Source: Bacillus pseudomycoides (GTDB taxonomy: Bacteria > Bacillota > Bacilli > Bacillales > Bacillaceae_G). From it: 64,000 nucleotides of DNA. Numbering within the stretch: position 1 is the first letter of the stretch; the number at the start of each line of letters is the position of its first letter. This document shows, in pieces, positions 18,101-26,308 of this stretch. Location of the stretch: positions 1,612,001-1,676,000 of the forward strand of contig NZ_CP064266.1 in assembly GCF_022811845.1 (NCBI RefSeq), read 5' to 3'. A program made the translations under genes and the position numbers. The notes under the pieces are model-generated. The model had not been told where the DNA came from. It searched no databases and saw nothing but the letters and a program-made list of their open reading frames with translations.

Positions 18101-18192
18101 GATCAAACTTTTTTCGAAATTTAGCTATTGTTTTTTGCTAAAAAAACAATACTTCACACAAGGTTTTGATCAAACTTTTTTTAACACCTACA
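18101..18192 (-). repeat. Left-end repeats of the Tn7-like element
   Basis: GATCAAACTTTTTT occurs at 18101 and again at 18168. The outer copy is followed by TAACACCTACA, ending in the terminal ACA. Read on the minus strand these resemble the AAAAAGTTTGATC-type second repeat of the right end. A further pair of the same repeat is found at 21584 and 21641. Confidence 0.7.
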
Positions 18193-18197
18193 TTTGT
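18193..18197 (+). repeat. Target-site duplication, far side (TTTGT)
   Basis: Five bases directly after the left-end ACA, identical to those before the right end at 14918-14922. Confidence 0.85.
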
Positions 18198-18272
18198 AAG
18201 TTTAAAATAAAGATTATTTTAAATATAAGGCATTTGATAGTATTGAGATAAGTACTAAATGTCGTGATAAGC

Positions 18273-18318
18273 AACCACATCTTAGAGTCTTTCTTATGAA
18301 ACTCTAAGATGTGGTTTT
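18273..18318. terminator. Strong hairpin between element remnants
   Basis: AACCACATCTTAGAGT and ACTCTAAGATGTGGTT are exact reverse complements (16 bp) around a 12-nt loop, followed by a T-rich tract. Confidence 0.75.
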
Positions 18319-18408
18319 ATAAAAAAGATTGATTATTTAAAACAAAGGCGGTGTATAGAATAGAAGATGGGAAAATTACTTCTTATGAGAAATTCGATCC
18401 AATTCAGC

Positions 18409-18457
18409 TGTGGATTTGAAATAAAGTCGTACCGTTTATAAAAAAGATGTACCGTTT
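18409..18457 (+). repeat. Second Tn7-type right end
   Basis: TGTGGATTTGAAATAAAGTC has the same TGT-N8-AATAAAGTC layout and orientation as the right end at 14923. It is followed by two tandem repeats ending GTACCGTTT (18420-18437 and 18438-18457). It marks an older insertion displaced from glmS by the first element. No tnsA follows it directly. Confidence 0.75.
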
Positions 18458-18499
18458 CTAAATTATCAATACCTAAAACGTAAAAAGTCATAAAAAATA

Positions 18500-18541
18500 A
18501 AGGGTGATACATATTAGTCATGTATAATATGTATCACCCTT
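18500..18541. terminator. 17-bp perfect inverted repeat
   Basis: AAGGGTGATACATATTA and its exact reverse complement surround an 8-nt loop. It could terminate transcription in either direction, though T runs are short. Confidence 0.6.
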
Positions 18542-18676
18542 GTAATTCTTGTTCCACAATCGCGCCCTTTAATAGAATATCTGTTTTTTTAATGATTTTA
18601 GGTAAAGCATCTTCGTTTGACAAAAGCTAAATCTGCCATTATCATCAACTCGAACTTATTTATGGGAGTGATAAAG

Positions 18677-19117
18677 ATGAAAATTTATGTTGATGCAGAT
18701 GCTTGTCCGGTAAAAGATATTATTATCTCTGAAGGTACGAATGCTGAAATTCCTGTTATCCTTGTTACTAGCTTTTCTCATTTTTCTAATGCGGAACAAC
18801 CATCAGGAGTGGAAACGATTTATGTTGATTCTGGAGCAGATGCTGCGGATTATCGGATTATGAAGTTAGCAGAAAAAGGAGACATAATCGTTACGCAAGA
18901 TTATGGTCTTGCTTCGCTAGGTTTAGCAAAAGGGTGTACGGTTCTTCACCATAATGGGTATAGCTATACAAATGAAAACATTGACCAATTATTACAAACA
19001 CGTTATTTGAGTGCAATGGCTCGAAAAAGTGGAAAGCGTACAAAGGGGCCAAAACCATTTACATCAGAAGATAGGGAGAAATTTAGGGAGCTTTTTAAAA
19101 GAGCGATTTTACTTTAA
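18677..19117 (+). CDS. DUF188 family protein (YaiI/YqxD type)
   Basis: A 146-residue protein of the DUF188 family, related in fold to PIN-like nucleases. It starts KIYVDADACPVKDIII with the family's DADACPV motif, contains VTQDYGLASL and ends with the RTKGPKPFTSEDREKF segment. No reaction has been established for the family. The ATG at 18677 is chosen because GGAGTG lies 9 nt upstream. An in-frame upstream ATG has no such site. It lies within the attTn7 island between two right ends, so it may be cargo, but chromosomal copies of this family are common. Confidence 0.88.
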   Translation: MKIYVDADACPVKDIIISEGTNAEIPVILVTSFSHFSNAEQPSGVETIYVDSGADAADYRIMKLAEKGDIIVTQDYGLASLGLAKGCTVLHHNGYSYTNENIDQLLQTRYLSAMARKSGKRTKGPKPFTSEDREKFRELFKRAILL

Positions 19118-19333
19118 AAAAGAACCGTCCATTTTTAAGGAAAACCAAGAAAAATAATATTTTGACAAGTATTTCAGTTCTTTTTTAAGCCTTACACTAC
19201 ACTCACATGAATAAACATTATAATTATTGGATGTATCATATTAATGGTACCATATTCTATCAAATGACTTAATATACAAGAAAAGACGCTTTTCTAAATA
19301 AACGCGCCCGTTTGTGAAATTGGCAAAGGCAGT

Positions 19334-19849
19334 CTAATTATTGAATAGCCCTCTTCCTCTCAGATTTGCGGAAACAGGCTCCTTTCCTATTTCACGTGCC
19401 CATATAGATAACTGGCCAATATGGTGGATTTCGTGGACAATGACATGACGTATGATCTCTCCGTGTGTACATTCAATGACTCGGCGCCTGATTGGTGCGT
19501 CTCTAGAGCTAATCGGTTCTTCATTGAAATCAGTTTCTGAAAGTTTCCGAGAATCCATTTCATTTGTCCAAGATGTCACAAATGGTTTCACTTTCTCATG
19601 GTATTGAGCTGAAAGATTTTTCACTTTTTGTAAGCTAGCATAATCCTCAAACAATGGCTCCTCAGGCACTGGTTCACCTCGCAAACCTAAGATCCACATA
19701 TATTCCACATCTACAATGTGAAATAGGGTATGTAGGATACTGCCGAACCCACCGACCCGTTTCTTTAATAGTTCTTCATCCGGTATGTCTTCGCACAATG
19801 TAAACCAATCATCACGAACTTGCCAGTTATATTGAAACAGTTTCAACAT
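19334..19849 (-). CDS. DinB-family protein
   Basis: A 171-residue four-helix DinB-like protein. The metal-site histidines are visible as LHTLFHIVDVEY (near residue 48) and HVIVHEIHHIGQL (near 135-140). DinB proteins include thiol transferases and DNA-damage-induced proteins of unknown role, and no substrate can be assigned here. ATG at 19849 follows GGAGG by 8 nt. It is transcribed toward glmS, opposite to the DUF188 gene, within the attTn7 island. Confidence 0.85.
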   Translation of the reverse strand: MLKLFQYNWQVRDDWFTLCEDIPDEELLKKRVGGFGSILHTLFHIVDVEYMWILGLRGEPVPEEPLFEDYASLQKVKNLSAQYHEKVKPFVTSWTNEMDSRKLSETDFNEEPISSRDAPIRRRVIECTHGEIIRHVIVHEIHHIGQLSIWAREIGKEPVSANLRGRGLFNN

Positions 19850-19889
19850 CACAACAACCTCCATCTTTTATAGATTTAATATTTAATTT

Positions 19890-20102
19890 TCACCAAAAGA
19901 CTTCAAAATCCTTTTTTACTTCCTCTAAATAATCAAAGTACTGTTTTAGGGCATAACGGTATGTTTTTAGTGTATTGCTGCTTTTTTCTGTTGCATCTAA
20001 ATACTTTAAATACTTCATAACCGGAACTACAGGTATTCCGTCTTCATCGAGAAGCAAATATCTTTTCCTATTACCATCAAGTAATACTTCCTGTACTTTC
20101 AT
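19890..20102 (-). pseudogene. Integrase (tyrosine recombinase) N-terminal fragment
   Basis: Seventy codons resembling the N-terminal part of phage/transposon-type tyrosine recombinases, ending in the core-binding SAM-like helix SSNTLKTYRYALKQYFDYLEE. The catalytic domain is absent: the reading stops 40 bp before the DinB start. The start is well formed (GGAGG before ATG), so a short peptide may still be made. It is a relic of another mobile element inside the island. Confidence 0.65.
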
Positions 20103-20239
20103 AAGATCCTCCTTAAAATATAGAATTATAAAATAAACATATTAAACTAGAATTTCTTAGTATAGTTTATAATTCTAATATGTATAAAAAGAGGATATTA
20201 GCTCATATATTGAACTAATTATCCTCTAATAATCATAGT

Positions 20240-20288
20240 ACAGTTAATTGAATAAAGTCATACCGTTTATAAAAAATTGCACAGTTAT
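20240..20288 (+). repeat. Third Tn7-type right end (terminal TGT lost)
   Basis: AATAAAGTCATACCGTTT at 20251-20268 and a related copy at 20269-20288 repeat the right-end structure in the same orientation. The expected TGT 11 bp upstream reads ACA, so this end is degraded or rearranged. Confidence 0.7.
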
Positions 20289-20321
20289 ACCCCTTTAGAT
20301 AATCTAAAAGGGTATATTTAT

Positions 20322-20448
20322 AGTAAAAGGAAAAGAACATCTGAAATTGAAAGATCGATTAAGGAACTGTTGAGTGACAATAAGTTGTTTCGTTAAAGGG
20401 TCATATTGTTGAAGATGAACTGGGAATAAAAATCAAAATACATAGTTA
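20322..20448 (+). pseudogene. Second tnsA remnant
   Basis: After the hairpin at 20287-20314 the codons KRKRTSEIERSIKEL (20325 onward) match the tnsA start at 15009 (KRKRTSKIDKWIKEG). The reading then stops. A later stretch around 20405-20435 (IVEDELGIK) matches the IAEELGIK region of tnsA. Most of the gene has been deleted. It shows that at least two separate Tn7-like elements used this attTn7 site. Confidence 0.75.
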
Positions 20449-20461
20449 AGGAAGTGAATGG

Positions 20462-21358
20462 ATGAATTTATTAACTTTTACTGAGGAATTTTTTAATTAT
20501 GTAAGGGAGTTTTTACTTTTAAGATTTATACTATTTGCTTTGGTCCTCATGACTTTTTCCTTTGTCATAAACCGTATTATTGATTGGTTCTTTAGGAAGT
20601 CAAGCTTTTTTGATGAAGAAGTAGAACGAACGATTCAAAGTGTAATTCGATCAATTTTTAGGTATGGAATTTTAATTAGTCTTGTTTTTTATCTAATTAG
20701 TCAATTTGTAGATATAAAAGGTATTCTTGCTGGTGCAGGGATTGCCGGAGTTGTCGTCGGTTTTGCTGCACAACAGATGCTAAAAGATGTTATATTAGGG
20801 TTCGCAAGATTAACGGACAAAGAGTTTCGTGTCGGCGATTTTGTTACTTTTAACGGGACAAGTTCAGGTACCATTGAGGAAATCAGTATTCGCTTTATGC
20901 AAATTCGTGAATGGTCGGGAAAACTCCTTACCATCCCACATGGAGAGATTAGAACGATACAAAATTTTAATAAAGGCTGGATGCGGGTTATTGAACGGAT
21001 TACGGTAAGTTATCAGGAAGATCCTACAAGAATAAAGGAATTGTTAGAAAAAGTATGTGTTATCTGCAATGAAGAATTGGATCAAAGCCTATATAGGATA
21101 GAGGACGAGGCTGTTGAATCATTTCACTATATTGGTGTTACAGACTTAAATCCAAACCTTAAATATGTTGGGTACGAATTTTGTATTGTAGGTTTGGTTA
21201 AACCCGAGGAGTATTTTGAAACTTCCAGGCAAGTAAGGTTTGAACTAATGTCTATATTCCATGAGAATCAAGTACAAATGCCAGCAGCGAATATGTTCGT
21301 TCATACTGAAAAATTACAGCTGGAGAGTAGCTTTCACCAAGTAGGTAAAGAAAACTAG
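20462..21358 (+). CDS. MscS-family mechanosensitive channel
   Basis: A 298-residue membrane protein of the small-conductance mechanosensitive channel family. There are three hydrophobic segments (about 18-45, 62-82 and 90-110), with the pore helix GAGIAGVVVGFAAQQMLKD, then the beta domain FRVGDFVTFNG and a cytoplasmic vestibule. It releases solutes on hypo-osmotic shock. It starts at ATG after AAGGAAGTG. It sits between a degraded tnsA and a set of left-end repeats, so it is probably cargo of the oldest element. Confidence 0.9.
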   Translation: MNLLTFTEEFFNYVREFLLLRFILFALVLMTFSFVINRIIDWFFRKSSFFDEEVERTIQSVIRSIFRYGILISLVFYLISQFVDIKGILAGAGIAGVVVGFAAQQMLKDVILGFARLTDKEFRVGDFVTFNGTSSGTIEEISIRFMQIREWSGKLLTIPHGEIRTIQNFNKGWMRVIERITVSYQEDPTRIKELLEKVCVICNEELDQSLYRIEDEAVESFHYIGVTDLNPNLKYVGYEFCIVGLVKPEEYFETSRQVRFELMSIFHENQVQMPAANMFVHTEKLQLESSFHQVGKEN

Positions 21359-21988
21359 CTGATTGGAAATTATATTAAGAGTTTGGGTTTGTAGACTGGC
21401 AGGTTTCGATGAGCTTAAGGGGGTAAAAAATTCCTCCTAAAAAAAGTAACTTCCGCACTCGAGCGCAATTCTATAGCAAGAATTGTGCTCATTCTTTATG
21501 TATTGGGACATATTCTTGAATAATTAATTGTGGAAAAAATGGCAATTTGAGATGGTGCGTTAGTGAAATAAAGAATATTAAATTAATCAAACTTTTTTAT
21601 AAAAATCTCATATATAGCTAAAAAGAGTAACTCCATTTTAATCAATCTTTTTTCAAAATAGAGCTTTTGTAGTTGCTGTTAAATAAAGGTTTGTAACTTC
21701 ACAGTTTCTCAGCATTCTCCTTATTTCCATTACATAAAATGTATATTCACTATCCAGTCTAATACTTTATTTTAATAAAACTCTTATCATGAAATATAAA
21801 CGATTCGTCAGTCTAAATCTTTATTTTAGTTAATTAGAAAAATACGAATAGCAATATCCAAGTAGACCAAGGATGTTCAGTCTAAAACATTTTTTAAACT
21901 GAACAAATAACAGTCTTTTTGTTTTGTATAAAAGTAAGAAAACTTTCCCTATGTCTAAACGTAATAGTGAGAAGAATAAATGAATGGA
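21359..21988. other. Noncoding region holding left-end remnants
   Basis: No gene is visible. ATCAAACTTTTTT at 21584 and ATCAATCTTTTTT at 21641 repeat the left-end motif of the first element. The latter is followed by ...AGC like that element's inner copy, so the terminal copy is lost. A second array lies at 21755-21905. Confidence 0.6.
21755..21905 (-). repeat. Second set of Tn7-type left-end repeats
   Basis: CAGTCTAA-N2-CTTTATTTT occurs at 21755 and 21809, with a weaker copy at 21878 (CAGTCTAAAACATTTTTT). Their sequence matches the reverse complement of the E. coli Tn7 TnsB site (CAGTTTAAGACTTTATT). The last copy ends TAAACTGAACA at 21905 with the spacing of a Tn7 terminus. No 5-bp duplicate of the following AATAA was found at a right end. 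Confidence 0.6.
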
Positions 21989-22016
21989 AAAATGCCCTTT
22001 GCATAGGGCATTTTTT
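21989..22016. terminator. Bidirectional terminator
   Basis: AAAATGCCCT and AGGGCATTTT form a stem with T runs on both strands. It ends the minus-strand Yip1 gene. Confidence 0.85.
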
Positions 22017-22698
22017 ACATTGATGGCTTCATAATCTCCTGCATAATCCCACCTATGCTCATTAAAGCGGTAGTAATTATAAACAATATAATAACAAGTA
22101 TGATAATTTTCCTTTTATGTAATCCAGTTAAAATATATAATCCAATTCCTAAAACAATGTAGTACCAAATAGCGAATATATCTATCCTTTGCGCCATCGC
22201 ATGTAAGATGAGATTGTTGGTTAGTAAGGGAGCTAAACTCGTATAGGAAAATTGATAATCTCCTAGTAAAACAGCAATAGTTCCATTCAATAACATACCG
22301 AGTTTCATAATGAATACGGAATAGAGTGTAACGCAAAGTAAATCTTTGTACGTTGTATCGATTCCAAAAAATATCATGATGTTTTTGTAGAAAATAGGGA
22401 CGCAAAACACAGATATAATTCCGCTAATTACAGCAAAGCCGAAAGTAGTTAAGAAAGTAATATGAGTAGGAAGTTGAAAAGTCGAATTATCATTCATTTG
22501 TTTTATCGCAGGATTATTTAGTGTGACATATGAGATAAGGGCGCTCGTAATAATTGTTAAAAGCAAAATAATGATTAATGGTGGGATAATGGGCTTTTGT
22601 GTACGCATCCTTTGGAATTGTAGTGTAGGTGAAGTGATCATGTTGAATATAGATGGCTTTTTGGTAAGATCGTCGTTTAATGCTGTATTTGTCTCCAT
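22015..22698 (-). CDS. Yip1-domain membrane protein
   Basis: A 227-residue integral membrane protein with a cytoplasmic N-terminus and five hydrophobic segments, matching the Yip1 family (short N-terminal region, then TSPTLQFQRMR and a helical bundle). The function of bacterial Yip1 proteins is unknown. ATG follows AGGAGT. It is divergent from the following gene and marks the return to chromosomal context after the attTn7 island. Confidence 0.75.
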   Translation of the reverse strand: METNTALNDDLTKKPSIFNMITSPTLQFQRMRTQKPIIPPLIIILLLTIITSALISYVTLNNPAIKQMNDNSTFQLPTHITFLTTFGFAVISGIISVFCVPIFYKNIMIFFGIDTTYKDLLCVTLYSVFIMKLGMLLNGTIAVLLGDYQFSYTSLAPLLTNNLILHAMAQRIDIFAIWYYIVLGIGLYILTGLHKRKIIILVIILFIITTALMSIGGIMQEIMKPSM

Positions 22699-22827
22699 GA
22701 TTACTCCTTTCGTTTTAGGTATTCATTCCCAATTTTATCATAAAAATATTTTATCTTCCCATTTTTACCTCATTAACCCTTATTTGGTATACTTAAATAT
22801 AAGACAAAATAAAAGGAGACATTGCCT

Positions 22828-24549
22828 TTGATTAAATTTTTAGTTTTAGCCATTCTCACGTTGTTTTTGATTCCATGGACAAGGGGAGGTAAGGCACTTC
22901 GTACGGTGGATAAAGAAGGATCTGAGAAAGTTATAAGGAGAAAGACAGCACCGATTTTAGTTATTCCAATTCTGCTTTGGATTGGTATTGCAATCTATGA
23001 ATACTTTTGGTTAATTGATGACCGCGTGGACTCGATTCTTACGCATTATTCGGTCGTAATTGCAGTATTAATTGGAGTAGTCCTTGTCTCTCAAGAGAAG
23101 AGAGGGAGATTAGAAGTTAAGTTGAAAGCGGTAGTGATGCTTGCTTTACTCGCACCTTACGGCTATTTTGGTTACTTGCATGATATAGTAATCTCGCAAA
23201 ATAAATATGATTCTGTTGTGAAAGTAGAAAAAGATATTTCAGAGCCATTTACGGAAAACGACCAACCGTTTACTGTTCCTCCGAAAACGGCAGGAAATAA
23301 GATGAAAAAGGTATTTGGGGATATTCCAAAAGTGGCTTATTTTGAATTAGGAGAGCTTACACCACAAATGGTGAATGGAGAAGCGTTATATGTCGCGCCA
23401 ATCGAAGTTTCGGGGTTCTTTAAAGCACGTAAGGCTGAAACAATTCCAGGCTATGTGACGATGTCAGGTACAAATCCTGATGCGGAAGCGAAATTACATC
23501 TTGGTTATAAAATGAAATATGTACCAAGTATGTTTTTCGGTAATAAATTGGAACGAGTTGTTCGAAAAGCAGAACCAAACCTTATCTTTAAGGGGAAACC
23601 GAAGTTTGAAGTAGATGATAAAGGAAAACCATATTATACAATGACATATGGAGAGTTTATTTCAGGTCGATCTGGATTTGAAGTACAAGGTGTTGTTGTT
23701 GTAGATGCACAAACAGGTGATGTGAAAAGATATGATAAGGGGCAAGCGCCTAAGTTTATTGATGGTGTCTTAAATCATGAAACAGCATCAACATTAAATA
23801 CGTATTTTGGTAAGTTCATACATGGTTTTTGGAACACGAAGTTTTCTCAAAGTGATGTGAAGATTCCGACTGAATGGGGAACGAAGGAAGGGGTTACACC
23901 AATCTTCGGGAAGGATGGAAAATTGTATTACTTTACAGATTTCACCTCTCCAAAAGAAGGTGTTGATTCCGCGTTAGGTTACTCTTTAGTAGATGCACGT
24001 ACAGGGAAGCTGTATTACTATAATGGAAAAGAAGTAAAAGGAATCATGGATGGTTCAGCTGCTACGGAAGTGGTGGATAATTCCTTTAAAAGGGAGAAAT
24101 GGCATGGGACAATGCCTGTAATTTATAATGTATACGGTAAACCTTCTTGGATTGTACCTGTTATTGATGACGGAGGGTTAGTACGTGCTCATACTGTTAT
24201 CTATGCTTCGAATGCCAAGGTATTTGCGACAGGTTCAACGCAAAAAGAAGCACTTGAGAAATATAAAAGTGTGTTAACAGGAAGTGGCGATTCATTCCGT
24301 CCAACTTCTAGTGGAAAAGAAGCACAAAAAGAAGGCATAGTCCAACGCGTCTACAAAGAAAAATCAGGTGAAAACACAATTGTATTTGTACTGCTAGAAA
24401 ATGAGCAAAAAGTATTTATGATTTCAGCAAAAGACTTCCCATACGCTATGTTTACAGAAGTCGGAGATCCAATTCAAATCACATATTTAGACACAGGGGA
24501 AACGATGTCTTCTGTATCTAAGTTTGCAAATGGTAACTTGAAAAAGTAA
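22828..24549 (+). CDS. Conserved membrane protein of unknown function
   Basis: A protein of about 573 residues with three or four N-terminal hydrophobic segments (residues about 3-20, 40-65, 72-90 and 98-115) and a large extracytoplasmic part (about 120-575). The soluble part contains repeats resembling PepSY-like domains, such as VVVVDAQTGDVKRYDKG and SLVDARTGKLYYYNGKEV. I do not recognise a named family. Two TTG starts are possible. TTG at 22828 is 9 nt after AAGGAG, and TTG at 22822 only 3 nt, so the former is preferred. A terminator follows directly. Confidence 0.7.
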   Translation: MIKFLVLAILTLFLIPWTRGGKALRTVDKEGSEKVIRRKTAPILVIPILLWIGIAIYEYFWLIDDRVDSILTHYSVVIAVLIGVVLVSQEKRGRLEVKLKAVVMLALLAPYGYFGYLHDIVISQNKYDSVVKVEKDISEPFTENDQPFTVPPKTAGNKMKKVFGDIPKVAYFELGELTPQMVNGEALYVAPIEVSGFFKARKAETIPGYVTMSGTNPDAEAKLHLGYKMKYVPSMFFGNKLERVVRKAEPNLIFKGKPKFEVDDKGKPYYTMTYGEFISGRSGFEVQGVVVVDAQTGDVKRYDKGQAPKFIDGVLNHETASTLNTYFGKFIHGFWNTKFSQSDVKIPTEWGTKEGVTPIFGKDGKLYYFTDFTSPKEGVDSALGYSLVDARTGKLYYYNGKEVKGIMDGSAATEVVDNSFKREKWHGTMPVIYNVYGKPSWIVPVIDDGGLVRAHTVIYASNAKVFATGSTQKEALEKYKSVLTGSGDSFRPTSSGKEAQKEGIVQRVYKEKSGENTIVFVLLENEQKVFMISAKDFPYAMFTEVGDPIQITYLDTGETMSSVSKFANGNLKK

Positions 24550-24578
24550 AGCGGTAGATATCCTATCGCTTTTTTTCA
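24547..24578 (+). terminator. Terminator of the membrane-protein gene
   Basis: AAAGCGGTAG and CTATCGCTTT form an imperfect stem followed by seven T residues. Confidence 0.8.
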
Positions 24579-24671
24579 TTTTGTTATACAGGAAAATACG
24601 ATATACTTGACGTATATTTAACGTTGTAACTATAATTGTTACGATCTGGATTTTATTATTAGAAAGGGTGA

Positions 24672-25931
24672 ATGATGGAAGTGAATGAAGTTAATCACGA
24701 TGTATATAAACCTGTAAAAGCAAGCAGGTTATGGATGATTCTTGTATTAGGGACACTCACAGCAATTGGACCATTGTCCATTGATATGTATTTACCTTCG
24801 TTACCAAAACTAACGGATGATTTACAAACAAATGCTTCTCTCGCCCAGCTTACTTTAACAGCTTGTTTACTAGGGCTTTCGGTTGGACAGCTATTTGTTG
24901 GATCTATTAGTGATATTTATGGACGGCGTAAACCACTTATTATTGCTCTTATTATTTATGTTGCCTCTTCTTTACTTTGCGCAGTTGCACCATCTATTTG
25001 GAGTCTAGTTCTCTTACGCTTCTTACAAGGAGCTTCAGGTTCAGCTGGGATTGTTATATCTCGTGCGATGGTACGTGATATGTACTCAGGTTCTGAGATG
25101 ACAAAGTTTTTCTCTCTGCTTATGTTAGTAAATGGAGCAGCACCGATTTTAGCACCAATTATTGGAGGACAATTATTGCAATTTACATCATGGCGAGGAG
25201 TCTTTATCGTTCTTGGAGCGATAAGTGTCTTTATGCTAGTATCCGCTATTTTTGTATTGCGTGAGACATTACCTCTTGAAGAGAGAGAAACAGGTGGCCT
25301 GGCAGGAACATTATCAACGTATGGAAAGTTATTAAAAGATCGTTTATTTATGGGATATGCTTTATCACAAGGTTTAGTATCAGCGGCGATGTTTGCTTAT
25401 ATTTCGGGATCACCGTTTGTGTTGCAAAATATATATGGAGCAACGCCACAAGCATTTAGTTTATTCTTTGCTATTAATGGTATTGGTATTATTATTGCCA
25501 GCCAAATTACCGGTCGTTTAGCAGGGAAGCTAAGTGAGAAAACACTATTTATAACTGGTATTGGAATTGCTGCTGTTGGTGGGCTTTCCTTACTTCTTAC
25601 GATTGTATTAGGAATCGGACTAATTGGTGTTTTATGCTCATTATTTCTTGTCGTATCAAGTGTTGGGGTGGTATCGACAACAGGTTTTTCACTCGCGATG
25701 AGAAATCAAAAACAAGCTGCTGGAACAGCTTCGGCTTTACTTGGGTTGCTGCAGTTTATTTCTGGAGCACTTGTTGCACCTTTAGTAGGGGTTGGAGGTA
25801 GTAATACTGCACTTCCTATGGGGATTGTGATTGCTCTTTGTGAAGTGGGTGCAGTATTATGTTATATCTTTATGGCAAATCGTAGCGAAAAGCGATTTGC
25901 CCTTAAAGAAAAGCAGGATATAGAGATATAA
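24672..25931 (+). CDS. Bcr/CflA-type multidrug efflux transporter (MFS)
   Basis: A 419-residue major facilitator protein with 12 hydrophobic segments. The start SIDMYLPSLPKLTDDL in helix 1 is typical of the Bcr/CflA drug-resistance subfamily, and SDIYGRRKP is the MFS loop 2-3 motif. Such pumps export drugs such as bicyclomycin or chloramphenicol by proton antiport, but the substrate is not evident here. Two tandem ATG codons follow AAAGGGTG, and the first is used. It appears monocistronic. Confidence 0.9.
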   Translation: MMEVNEVNHDVYKPVKASRLWMILVLGTLTAIGPLSIDMYLPSLPKLTDDLQTNASLAQLTLTACLLGLSVGQLFVGSISDIYGRRKPLIIALIIYVASSLLCAVAPSIWSLVLLRFLQGASGSAGIVISRAMVRDMYSGSEMTKFFSLLMLVNGAAPILAPIIGGQLLQFTSWRGVFIVLGAISVFMLVSAIFVLRETLPLEERETGGLAGTLSTYGKLLKDRLFMGYALSQGLVSAAMFAYISGSPFVLQNIYGATPQAFSLFFAINGIGIIIASQITGRLAGKLSEKTLFITGIGIAAVGGLSLLLTIVLGIGLIGVLCSLFLVVSSVGVVSTTGFSLAMRNQKQAAGTASALLGLLQFISGALVAPLVGVGGSNTALPMGIVIALCEVGAVLCYIFMANRSEKRFALKEKQDIEI

Positions 25932-25941
25932 AAGATACAAG

Positions 25942-25972
25942 AAAGCTGCAACATATGGTTGCGGCTTTTATT
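25942..25972 (+). terminator. Terminator of the MFS gene
   Basis: AAAGCTGCAAC and GTTGCGGCTTTT form a stem with one mismatch, followed by a T-rich tract. Confidence 0.75.
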
Positions 25973-25977
25973 ATTAT

Positions 25978-26150
25978 TTCGAACGAAAAAATAACCAAAC
26001 AAAGTATGAGCTAACAATAAGAGCTGAAAAGCCCCTGGCAGGAACTTCTAAAGGTGTTTAATCTAATGCCAGTTCTTCCGACAAGTTCAACGGTAGAAGC
26101 GACAAATAATGCAGATAAGAATATCTTTAGTCTTTGAAAAGAGTATATAA
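25978..26150 (-). pseudogene. Possible remnant of a small membrane protein gene
   Basis: On the minus strand, codons reading LKIFLSALFVASTVELVG and then, after a frame change, PLEVPARGFSALIVSSYF look like one hydrophobic protein with a frameshift. There is no ribosome binding site or clear start. The rest of the 25932-26308 gap holds only the MFS terminator. I do not recognise the family. Confidence 0.35.
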
Positions 26151-26308
26151 AATCCAAAAAATCTCATTATTCGATAAATTAATTGTTTTTGCCCATTTTT
26201 TTCCTTATAATGGATATGGACTCTTTCTTGTGGTTTTCTTATGTTTTTATTATTCAATGAAACTACGAAACCCGTAAGTTAGAAAAAAATGAGAAAAGGA
26301 GTGTTAAT

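Larger units (their letters stand above)
14923..18192 (+). mobile_element. Tn7-like element remnant (3.27 kb) in attTn7
   Basis: The right end starts TGTTGATTTAAAATAAAGTC at 14923, the same layout (TGT, 8 bp, AATAAAGTC) as the Tn7 terminus. It begins 24 bp after the glmS stop, the classical Tn7 position. The left end finishes ...ACCTACA at 18192 with the mirrored spacing. The 5 bp before the right end and after the left end are both TTTGT (14918-14922 and 18193-18197), a Tn7-sized target duplication. Inside are tnsA and an S9 peptidase. tnsB, tnsC and tnsD are absent, so the element cannot move by itself. It is either a non-autonomous derivative or an internally deleted copy. Confidence 0.88.
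17724..18272. other. Noncoding end of the Tn7-like element and flank
   Basis: After the peptidase gene come a hairpin (17947-17991), the two left-end repeats, and past the element a stretch with another TGT-N8-AATAAAG string (18195-18212) that may be the right end of an older insertion. I see no gene here. Confidence 0.6.

Noticed and set aside
18333..18521. Minus-strand frame across the second Tn7-type right end
   Set aside because: It spans the transposon end repeats and a perfect inverted repeat. There is no ribosome binding site and no recognisable family.
14923..21905. CRISPR-associated Tn7-like system
   Set aside because: I looked for repeat-spacer arrays and Cas genes because some Tn7-like elements carry them. 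None are present, and the short repeats here are TnsB-type end sites without regular spacers.
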